Origin: JBBQYA01 sp038209155 | GTDB taxonomy: Bacteria > Bacteroidota > Bacteroidia > Sphingobacteriales > Sphingobacteriaceae | Direction of reading: 5' to 3' | Assembly: GCA_038209155.1 (NCBI GenBank) | Contig: JBBQYA010000086.1 | Location: forward strand, 1 to 11,519 | DNA length: 11,519 bases | Part shown: positions 5,162 to 11,519 of the stretch, one piece after another | Layout of the letters: each line of letters starts with the position of its first letter | Position numbering within the stretch: the stretch's first letter is position 1 | Notes under the pieces: model-generated | What the model saw: the letters and a program-made list of their open reading frames with translations, nothing else | What the model was told of the DNA's origin: nothing | Databases searched by the model: none | Translations under genes and position numbers: made by a program

Positions 5162-7522
5162 TTAAAATTTATAATTCCAAGTTACTGCCGGAATGATTGG
5201 AAAAATGGATACTTGCCGTGCTTTGGTAGTTAAATTACCTTCTTCTAAGCTACCTTCTTGTGAGAAATAAATTAGATATTGATTATATCTATTGTATACA
5301 TTATAAAAAGAAAAATTCCAGCTAGATTCTCTAGTGGCAGTTTTTTTACTATAATAGGTAGCAGAAATATCTAAGCGGTGATAAGGTGTTAGCCTATATT
5401 TATTTCTATAATCATTTTCAAAATAAAATGAAGGTGTATTACCAACAAAAAAGTATCCGGCAGGTAATGAAAATGCAGACCCTGATCCAAATACAAATAT
5501 ACTTCCGAAAGTCCATTTTTTACTTAATTCATATTGCAAAACAACAGATAAATCATGTCTACGGTCATATTTAGCATAGAAAGATTTACCTTCTTGCAAA
5601 TCATCAAACTGGCGAGTAGTGTAGGAAAGAGTATAACCAACCCAGCCATTGAATTTACCTGTTCGCTTTTTTAGAAAAAATTCAATTCCATACGATTCAC
5701 CTTTTCCAAAAACAAATTCATTTTCAATATTATTGTTAAATCCAAAAGTTGCACCTTCTTCAAATTCAATTTGGTTTTGCAATGATTTATAATAAACTTC
5801 TACGGAACTTTCAAACAAATCTTTTAAAAAATTTCTAAAATATCCTACAGCATATAAAGTACTTTTTTGAGGTTTTACTAATTGCGAACTAGGCACCCAA
5901 ATATCTGTAGGTAAGGTACTTCCGGTAGTAGAAGCCAAATTCAAATATTGAAAGGTTCTCGTAAAAGATCCCTTAATAGACGAAAATTCATTAAGCTGAT
6001 AACGTGCCGTAAATCTTGGTTCTGGTGCATGGTAGAATGCAATATTTTTTCCAGGTTTATAGCTAATTGTATCTGAAATTTCTCCATTTATATTTTCTAC
6101 AAATCGATCATATGGGCCTATTTGTTGAAAAGCAGAATAACGAATTCCAGCGTTAAATTTTATTCTTTTGTTCAATTCAAAATCATCTTGAATATAAATG
6201 GCAGCTTCATTTGCGTACTGCTTATTTATTTTTTCAGGAGAAAAATCTACATCTCCAGAAGAACCTGTTGCAGTACTAGGAGTGAAAACGTGAAAAATAT
6301 AATTTAATCCAAATTTAATTTGATTTCTACTATTTGGAAAATATTCAAAATCTGCCTTTAAATTATAATCTCTTACACCGCTAAAAAGTTTAAAATCAAA
6401 ATTATTTTGTCCAGCATTAAAACTAAAATTATAATCGCTAAAAAGAGCTGTCGTATTAAGAAACAACTTATTATTAAACAAATGATTCCAACGAAAAGTA
6501 GCTGTTGTATTACCCCAAGGAAAGGTAAAATCAAAATTCTCCCCTTTGAACGTGAATTTATCTCGACCAAAATACCCGCTTAAATAAATACGATCTTTCT
6601 CAGAAAATTGATAATTTAATTTGGTATTTAGATCATAAAAAAAATATCCGGATCCAGCAAAATTGGATTCTGGATTTACAAATGGCTTTGTTAAAATATC
6701 GATATACGTTCTTCTTCCTGATAACATGAAAGAACTTTTTCCTTTTTGTATCGGACCTTCTAACGTTAATCTAGAAGCGATTAATCCTACACCACCAGTT
6801 GCGGTGAACCGCTCACTATTTCCTTCTTTCATATTTATATTTACAACAGAAGAAAGACGACCACCATATTCTGCGGGCATACCACCTTTTATGATAGTTG
6901 CATTATTTAAGGCATCTGAATTAAAAATTGAAAAAAAACCAAATAAATGCCCTGGATTATACACAACTGCATCATCCAATAAAACTAAATTCTGGTCGGG
7001 GCCGCCGCCTCGTACGTAGAAACCACTGTTTCCTTCTCCTGCAGATTGTATTCCAGGTAGTAATTGTAATGTTTTTAATATATCCACTTCGCCCATAAAT
7101 ACGGGAAGGGTTTTTATTTTATCAATAGACAAAGAAATAGTACCCATTTCCGATTTGCGGGTGTTATCATTACTTCTTTCTGCAGTTATAACAACTTCTT
7201 TTTGTTCAATATTTAGTGTCTGTAATTTATAATTTAAACGAACGTCTTTTGTTAAATCTATGGTATCTTTTTGGGTTTGATATCCTAAATAGGTTGCAGT
7301 AACTACATATTTACCGGGATTTACCGTGATAGAATAAAAACCAAATTCATTTGCTGTTGATCCTTTATTAATTTCAATTAAAACAATTCCTGCTCCGAAT
7401 AGTGCTTCTCCCGTATTTTTATCTTTTACGAAACCACTAATGGTAACTTTTGAATTTGCCTGACCTGAAACTGTTTTATTAATTAATAAAATGAATAGAA
7501 TAAGAATAAAAGAAAATCTCAT
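5162..7522 (-). CDS. TonB-dependent outer-membrane receptor with carboxypeptidase-regulatory-like N-terminal domain
   Basis: This is an outer-membrane active transporter that imports a ligand using TonB-ExbBD energy. The 786 residues begin with a signal peptide (1-20, cleaved before Gln21). A CarboxypepD_reg-like beta-sandwich follows (about 27-101: TISGFVKDKNTGEALFGAGI, then GFYSITVNPGKY and ATYLGYQ). The plug domain (about 130-232) includes LKTLQLLPGIQS (149-160), FYVRGGGPDQNLVLLDDAVV (168-187), NPGHLFGFFSIFN (189-201) and GGMPAEYGGRLSSVVNI (213-229). The rest is a 22-strand-type barrel ending in Phe. It is shorter than typical SusC proteins (about 1000 residues), belongs to the class usually paired with DUF4249, and is not SusC. 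Gaps are 5 bases from the protease gene and 3 bases to the DUF4249 gene. The ligand is unknown; peptide is a guess from the adjacent protease. Confidence 0.93.
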   Translation of the reverse strand: MRFSFILILFILLINKTVSGQANSKVTISGFVKDKNTGEALFGAGIVLIEINKGSTANEFGFYSITVNPGKYVVTATYLGYQTQKDTIDLTKDVRLNYKLQTLNIEQKEVVITAERSNDNTRKSEMGTISLSIDKIKTLPVFMGEVDILKTLQLLPGIQSAGEGNSGFYVRGGGPDQNLVLLDDAVVYNPGHLFGFFSIFNSDALNNATIIKGGMPAEYGGRLSSVVNINMKEGNSERFTATGGVGLIASRLTLEGPIQKGKSSFMLSGRRTYIDILTKPFVNPESNFAGSGYFFYDLNTKLNYQFSEKDRIYLSGYFGRDKFTFKGENFDFTFPWGNTTATFRWNHLFNNKLFLNTTALFSDYNFSFNAGQNNFDFKLFSGVRDYNLKADFEYFPNSRNQIKFGLNYIFHVFTPSTATGSSGDVDFSPEKINKQYANEAAIYIQDDFELNKRIKFNAGIRYSAFQQIGPYDRFVENINGEISDTISYKPGKNIAFYHAPEPRFTARYQLNEFSSIKGSFTRTFQYLNLASTTGSTLPTDIWVPSSQLVKPQKSTLYAVGYFRNFLKDLFESSVEVYYKSLQNQIEFEEGATFGFNNNIENEFVFGKGESYGIEFFLKKRTGKFNGWVGYTLSYTTRQFDDLQEGKSFYAKYDRRHDLSVVLQYELSKKWTFGSIFVFGSGSAFSLPAGYFFVGNTPSFYFENDYRNKYRLTPYHRLDISATYYSKKTATRESSWNFSFYNVYNRYNQYLIYFSQEGSLEEGNLTTKARQVSIFPIIPAVTWNYKF

Positions 7523-7527
7523 TAGTA

Positions 7528-9183
7528 TTAATTTCTTATCAAAAATTTTGTAGATCTTACTTCTTGGTCAGATTTTAATTGAAGAAAATATAAACCATTA
7601 ACCATTAATTTAGTTGGAATAAAATTTTCAATCGTTTGAATACCAGGTTGAGAAGATTTCATTTCTTTTTTCTGAATTGTTTTCCCCAATAAATCAATAA
7701 TGGAAAGAGAGTAATTTTCAGCTTTCGTGGAAAAGAATTCAATCCTATTATTTTCTGTTAAAGGATTTGGATAAATTTTAATTTTTTGTTTTTCATTTTC
7801 TGATATCGTTTTAACTCCAAGAGTTGTCATTGCTAAATTAAAATTTGGAATTCCATATCCCAACTCGAAATTCGGTGCTGAGTAAATACTTGAGGACTTT
7901 TGAATAGCATCCATTAATTGAAAATTAGAGGAATTTGGAGAAGATTGTAATAAACAAGCACTCATTCCTGCTATTACTGGTGAAGAAAAGGAGGTACCAT
8001 TGGAGCCACCATAACCACCACTTGAATAGGCTACAAAAGTATTAACACCTAAAGCAGAAACATTAGGTTTTAATCCTCCGATTGAAGTAGGTCCTCTTGA
8101 ACTAAAATTGGAAACAGCACCTGTAATATCATTTGCACCAATTGAAAATACTTTATCTCCATCTGCCGGAGCTCCAATATAAAACCAAGGATCATTCCCA
8201 GAATTACCTGCACTATTACAAACCAAAATTCCTTTACTGGCCGCAATATTCGCAGCTCTAGTTACTGGAGTAGTATTTCCATTAAGATCTGCACGAACAT
8301 GATTTTGAGATGTGGCATCAAATTCTGTATATCCTAAACTGGAATTAATAATATCAGCACCTACACTATCTGCAAATTCTGCTCCAGCAGCCCAATTATA
8401 TTCCTCTACTAAATATTCTGAGGGTGCATCTTCTGTTCTTAATAAATAGTAACTTGCTTGAGGTGCAGTTCCAATAATGGTTCCAGCTACATTTCCACCC
8501 ATGGTTGACAATACATTGGTGCCATGATTGTCATCGTCTTCTACATTAATTTCATTGTTTACAAAGTCGTAGGTTCCAAGTATTCTATTAGTTAAACGTA
8601 GACTATCAAAAACTGGAAGGGTAGACCAACCTGTAAAACCTGCATCTAAAACGGCAATAATAATTCCTTTTCCGGTAAATCCTAAATCATGGAGTGGTAT
8701 TCCATTAATTTGATTTATCTGATCAAAAGCTCCACCATAATTAAGTGATGCTGATTTATTTTCATTTGGTCTATTGTTTTCTTTTGGAAATTTATTAGAA
8801 AGTTTTTGAGTTCTTAAATTCTGCCCGATTACTTTGGTTACTGCACTTACAAAGCTTAAATTTTCAATAGCAGTAATATTTGATGGATCTGAAATGCTAA
8901 TAATGGCAGAGTTAAACCATTTAGATTTATTAATAATAATTCCACCAGCATTTTTAATGGCTAATAAATAAGAAGGATTTACTGGAATATCTGTACTATC
9001 TATTAAAATACTTTGTTTAGTTCTTCTTAAAATTGATTTTTGAGAAAGATAATTTTGTGGATTAGCAAAGGAAAATGGGCTGTTGTTTTTATCAGAAAAT
9101 TGAACTAAATATTTATCTTGAATTTGTGCGTTTGCATAAGATAAAATAGAAAAAAATAAAATAATTGATAAGTACTTTTTCAT
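7528..9183 (-). CDS. Secreted S8 (subtilisin-like) serine protease with T9SS C-terminal sorting domain
   Basis: This 551-residue protein carries a Sec signal peptide (1-19, ANA before Gln20). An N-terminal region of about 25-118 (KYLVQFSDK to SAVTKV) looks like an I9-type pro-peptide. The S8 catalytic domain (about 150-455) has the complete triad: Asp180 in VLDAGF, His220 in DDDNHGTNV and Ser398 in NGTSFSSPVIAG, with oxyanion Asn327 in NSAGNSG. Residues 469-551 form a type A T9SS sorting domain, with IYPNPLTENNRIEF, then LLGKTI, then GLYFLQLKS and KFLIRN at the end. It should therefore cross the outer membrane by the type IX system and be released or anchored on the surface. It lies 10 bases after a lipoprotein gene and 5 bases before the receptor gene, suggesting that its cleavage products, or processing of a neighbour, matter to that receptor. 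No truncation or missing residue was seen. Confidence 0.95.
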   Translation of the reverse strand: MKKYLSIILFFSILSYANAQIQDKYLVQFSDKNNSPFSFANPQNYLSQKSILRRTKQSILIDSTDIPVNPSYLLAIKNAGGIIINKSKWFNSAIISISDPSNITAIENLSFVSAVTKVIGQNLRTQKLSNKFPKENNRPNENKSASLNYGGAFDQINQINGIPLHDLGFTGKGIIIAVLDAGFTGWSTLPVFDSLRLTNRILGTYDFVNNEINVEDDDNHGTNVLSTMGGNVAGTIIGTAPQASYYLLRTEDAPSEYLVEEYNWAAGAEFADSVGADIINSSLGYTEFDATSQNHVRADLNGNTTPVTRAANIAASKGILVCNSAGNSGNDPWFYIGAPADGDKVFSIGANDITGAVSNFSSRGPTSIGGLKPNVSALGVNTFVAYSSGGYGGSNGTSFSSPVIAGMSACLLQSSPNSSNFQLMDAIQKSSSIYSAPNFELGYGIPNFNLAMTTLGVKTISENEKQKIKIYPNPLTENNRIEFFSTKAENYSLSIIDLLGKTIQKKEMKSSQPGIQTIENFIPTKLMVNGLYFLQLKSDQEVRSTKFLIRN

Positions 9184-9193
9184 AATTATTTTG

Positions 9194-9856
9194 TTAATAT
9201 TTTTTTATGGTCGTTATTACTTTTGTTCCATTTGGGAAAGCACCGATAGAATCTTTAACCAAATCTGTTAATTCTATTTTTATTAAGCCAACATTTTTTG
9301 CATAGAATTCATTTGCGCTTGTTTCTCTTATAAGATTTATAGTATCTACTTGCAATACATTTATTACTGAATCAAACTGAAATTGGTTGACCAGCATCGG
9401 TTGGTCAACTTGAATATATTCATAATCCTGATTGGTAGATCCATTGAAAAAACTACCAGAGTCCCATTTTTTATTTAGTAAAACTGGAAAAACTAATTTT
9501 ACGAAAGTTAAATTATCTTCTGTTTGAAGCACTGCTTCTTTTGTTTTTTTTACTGTGTAGATTTTCAACAATTTCCATGAATTGATACTTTGATTTCGTC
9601 TATATCTGTTTACAAAATAAGTTTCATTCTCAAAAGAAACTACAGAATCTTTAAATTGATATCGAATAGTATCTATGCTTCCGTTTTGCGAGAAATTACT
9701 GTAAACCAGTGAATCAACGTTGTATTGTATAGATTTACCAATAAATAATGGAAAATAATTGGTTTTGAAATCTAGGCTTGGTTTATTGGTAATTTTATCT
9801 TCACAACTAGAAATAATTAAAACTAAAACTAAAAAAATAAATAATTTTAATTTCAT
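9194..9856 (-). CDS. Lipoprotein of unknown function
   Basis: I do not recognise the family. The 220-residue protein has a lipoprotein signal: hydrophobic residues 5-15, lipobox ISSC, lipidated Cys18. The mature start is CEDKIT, with acidic residues at +2 and +3, in keeping with surface-export signals of Bacteroidota lipoproteins. The stretch YFPLFIGKSIQYNVDSLVY (34-52) is a pattern I recall from many uncharacterised Bacteroidota lipoproteins. The remainder is beta-rich with alternating polar and hydrophobic residues and no cysteine. Its ATG overlaps the mnmA stop codon (ATGA, 9853-9856), and the protease gene follows after 10 bases. It may be an accessory surface protein for the protease or receptor; that rests only on position. 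Confidence 0.85.
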   Translation of the reverse strand: MKLKLFIFLVLVLIISSCEDKITNKPSLDFKTNYFPLFIGKSIQYNVDSLVYSNFSQNGSIDTIRYQFKDSVVSFENETYFVNRYRRNQSINSWKLLKIYTVKKTKEAVLQTEDNLTFVKLVFPVLLNKKWDSGSFFNGSTNQDYEYIQVDQPMLVNQFQFDSVINVLQVDTINLIRETSANEFYAKNVGLIKIELTDLVKDSIGAFPNGTKVITTIKKY

Positions 9857-10956
9857 AAAGCTAAATTTTGTCTAGAAATGATACCTCCACCCAACAAATC
9901 ATTTCCTTCATAAAAAACAGCAGATTGGCCAGGTGCTACAGCAGAAACCATGTGGTCAAAATGAACATACATTTTTTGATCACGTTCTATAATTTTACTA
10001 TTACTACCTGCATCTTTGTATCTAATTTTTGTAATTGCTTCCATTTCATTGGGTATAGATGCATATTTCACTAAATTCAAACCTCCAACAGTTGCTTCGT
10101 TTTTCAATAATTCAGTTGCTTTACCTAAAACCACCTCATTTGTTTCTGATTTAATTTCTAAAACAAATAATGGCTCTCCAATGGCTATATCTAATCCTCT
10201 TCTTTGACCGACAGTGTAAAAAGGATACCCTTTATGTTTTCCAATGATAGAACCATCAGAATAAACAAAATTTCCACCATCCACACGAGCTTCCAAATCT
10301 GGTACCCGATGCTTAAGAAAAGAGCGATAATTATTTTCTGGAACAAAACATATTTCATAGCTCTCGCTTTTTGCAGCTAGTTCTTTTTGGTTCATATCAA
10401 TAGCCATTTGCCTAATTTCTGATTTATGAAATTGACCTAAAGGATATTTAGTTCTGCTAAAATTCTTTTGAGAAACTCCCCAAAGCACATAGGATTGATC
10501 TTTGTGTTCATCTTTACCTTTTGAAACTACAAAACGATTATTTTCTTCTCTAATGTTTGCATAATGACCTGTTGCAATATGTTCACAATCAAGCATATCT
10601 GCTCTTTTCAATAAAGCCTCCCATTTAATATGAGTATTACAAAGCACACAAGGATTTGGGGTTCTACCAGCAAGATATTCCTCTACAAAATTGTCGATTA
10701 CAAAGTTTCCAAACTCCTCTCTAATATCTAAAATCATGTGAGGAAAATCATGTTCAACCGCTAAAGCTCTTGCATCATTTATGGAATCAAGGCTACAGCA
10801 ACCAGTTTCTTTGCTATTGGTGCCTGTAGAAGCATAATCCCAAGTTTTCATCGTCATTCCGATCACATCATATCCTTGCTCTTTTAACAAAACAGCTGCT
10901 ACTGAACTATCTACTCCACCACTCATAGCAACCAATATTTTACCGTGTTTACTCAT
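9853..10956 (-). CDS. mnmA: tRNA-specific 2-thiouridylase MnmA
   Basis: MnmA activates wobble uridine 34 of Lys, Glu and Gln tRNAs with ATP and inserts sulfur to give 2-thiouridine; it acts in the cytoplasm. The 367 residues match the family length. The ATP-pyrophosphatase P-loop SGGVDSS is at 12-18. The catalytic pair is Cys106, in GRTPNPCVLCNTHIKW, and Cys203, in SYEICFV, corresponding to Cys102 and Cys199 of the E. coli enzyme. ATGHYA (128-133), KDQSYVLWG (152-160) and YTVGQRRGL are also present. The C-terminal beta-barrel ends in ISRQNLAL. GCCSLDS at 52-58 is common in Bacteroidota and other non-enteric MnmA proteins. The gene heads the tight five-gene run and overlaps the next start codon by 4 bases. 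No clear consensus promoter was found in front of it; TATCTTTA at 10976-10983 is one mismatch from the -7 consensus. Confidence 0.97.
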   Translation of the reverse strand: MSKHGKILVAMSGGVDSSVAAVLLKEQGYDVIGMTMKTWDYASTGTNSKETGCCSLDSINDARALAVEHDFPHMILDIREEFGNFVIDNFVEEYLAGRTPNPCVLCNTHIKWEALLKRADMLDCEHIATGHYANIREENNRFVVSKGKDEHKDQSYVLWGVSQKNFSRTKYPLGQFHKSEIRQMAIDMNQKELAAKSESYEICFVPENNYRSFLKHRVPDLEARVDGGNFVYSDGSIIGKHKGYPFYTVGQRRGLDIAIGEPLFVLEIKSETNEVVLGKATELLKNEATVGGLNLVKYASIPNEMEAITKIRYKDAGSNSKIIERDQKMYVHFDHMVSAVAPGQSAVFYEGNDLLGGGIISRQNLAL

Positions 10957-11140
10957 TTAATCTTAAAATTATGCGTAAAGATAGATAAAGCATTTTAGGA
11001 TTTATTTCCTAATCCTTCATTCTTTCATTTAAAACACAAATTAAAATTAAAAGTTTAATTTGGTTTGAATACAGATTTATTGAATTTAACAACACTGTTT
11101 TAGACTAATTAAATTAATTAAAGATTTATAAATCACTTAA
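10957..11140. other. AT-rich intergenic region upstream of mnmA
   Basis: This 184-base region must hold the promoter of the mnmA-led operon, but no full consensus was found. Visible structure: TTAGGA at 10995-11000 pairs with TCCTAA at 11007-11012 (6-base loop). TAATTAA at 11106-11112 pairs with 11114-11120. GATTTATAAATC at 11123-11134 is a perfect 12-base palindrome just after the stop codon of the upstream gene. The last two are almost purely A and T and could arise by chance. Confidence 0.4.
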
Positions 11141-11407
11141 TCATGAAATATATCCTTGATCTTCTGGTGTCAAAGGTTTCATGGTAGGATTTTGAATGGA
11201 AGTATCTACCTTCTTTTTCTGGTAAATTAATCTTGCGATAATAAAACCGATAATTATACCAATTATGAGAAATAATACGAGCAGTAGATTTTTTGCCATT
11301 GTCACATCTCCCAAAAGAAGATTAATATCTACAGGCTCATTATTTGTCATAAAAACTGCTGTGGAAAATACCGATAAAATAATCAGAACTATGCTTTTAA
11401 AACTCAT
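11141..11407 (-). CDS. Small two-helix membrane protein with LapA-like (DUF1049) domain
   Basis: The 88-residue product has two hydrophobic segments, about 4-20 and 39-62, separated by NNEPVDINLLLGDVTMAKNL. This 'TM - NxxPVxxxLLxGxxxxxxNLLL - TM with GxxxGFxxAR' layout is that of the lipopolysaccharide-assembly-protein-A (LapA) domain. The match includes the glycine-rich second helix (GIIIGFIIARL) and a basic stop-transfer (YQKKK, 62-66). The polar C-terminal tail of about 20 residues ends in EDQGYIS. In enterobacteria LapA regulates turnover of LpxC and so LPS synthesis; most small relatives outside that group are uncharacterised, so I give no gene symbol. The gene stands alone, with 184 bases to mnmA. 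The ATG at 11407 directly precedes the first helix and is the natural start. Confidence 0.75.
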   Translation of the reverse strand: MSFKSIVLIILSVFSTAVFMTNNEPVDINLLLGDVTMAKNLLLVLFLIIGIIIGFIIARLIYQKKKVDTSIQNPTMKPLTPEDQGYIS

Positions 11408-11519
11408 AATGTTTAGATTAATAAGTAAATGTTATTCTTTAATTAAAATCAAATGTGCTTTAATTTTTTGTTAATATTTTGATTAAAAAATCTATGATCT
11501 GCAATGACCTAAAATAAAG
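11408..11519. other. AT-rich region upstream of the LapA-like gene
   Basis: No gene is visible up to the window edge. It should include the promoter of the LapA-like gene. The best -7 candidate is CACATTTG at 11450-11457 (one mismatch from TAnnTTTG), with no matching upstream element, so I do not call a promoter. Confidence 0.3.

Noticed and set aside
6663..7019. 118-codon open frame on the plus strand
   Set aside because: It is antisense to the receptor plug and early barrel region, low in complexity, and has no upstream signal or family resemblance.
5162..7522. Reading the receptor and DUF4249 pair as a SusC/SusD polysaccharide system
   Set aside because: The receptor is 786 residues, well below SusC size, and the partner lacks SusD features and matches DUF4249 patterns; no glycoside hydrolase or lyase is nearby.
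10995..11012. TTAGGA/TCCTAA hairpin upstream of mnmA as a terminator or riboswitch
   Set aside because: It is a 6 bp stem without a T tract and without any surrounding conserved secondary structure that I recognise.

Overview
The window looks like chromosomal DNA from a low-GC member of the Bacteroidota. Four things point there: a secreted protease with a type IX secretion (T9SS) C-terminal sorting domain, a TonB-dependent receptor with an N-terminal carboxypeptidase-regulatory-like domain next to a DUF4249-type lipoprotein, promoter sequences of the Bacteroidota pattern (TTTG, 19 bases, TAnnTTTG), and A-rich rather than Shine-Dalgarno leaders. I cannot fix the class or genus. Every convincing gene lies on the minus strand, so transcription runs from high to low coordinates.

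From the high-coordinate end: a small two-helix membrane protein with a LapA-like domain (11141-11407) stands alone. After a 184-base AT-rich gap comes a tight five-gene run (10956 down to 4310): mnmA (tRNA 2-thiouridylase), a 220-residue lipoprotein of unknown function, an S8 subtilisin-like protease with a T9SS sorting domain, a TonB-dependent receptor, and a DUF4249-type lipoprotein. Junctions are a 4-base overlap and gaps of 10, 5 and 3 bases, so this is very probably one transcript. The last four products are all predicted to be in or outside the outer membrane. They could form a surface proteolysis-and-uptake unit, with mnmA as an unrelated housekeeping passenger or promoter donor.

Next, trxB (thioredoxin reductase) follows after a 104-base gap that holds an 18-base inverted repeat. 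A 319-base gap after trxB contains a roughly 100-base imperfect palindrome resembling the dispersed palindromic repeats of Bacteroidota genomes. Then come an SLC1-type dicarboxylate/amino-acid symporter and a 172-residue membrane-anchored protein of unknown function, joined by a TAATG stop-start overlap.

At the low-coordinate end, rplU (L21) has a near-ideal Bacteroidota promoter and is followed by rpmA (L27). rpmA carries an unusual acidic/lysine/alanine-rich C-terminal extension and runs off the window edge. No tRNA, rRNA, CRISPR array, insertion sequence or phage gene was seen. Most genes are ordinary. The protease-receptor-lipoprotein operon, the L27 extension and the palindromic repeat deserve the closest look.
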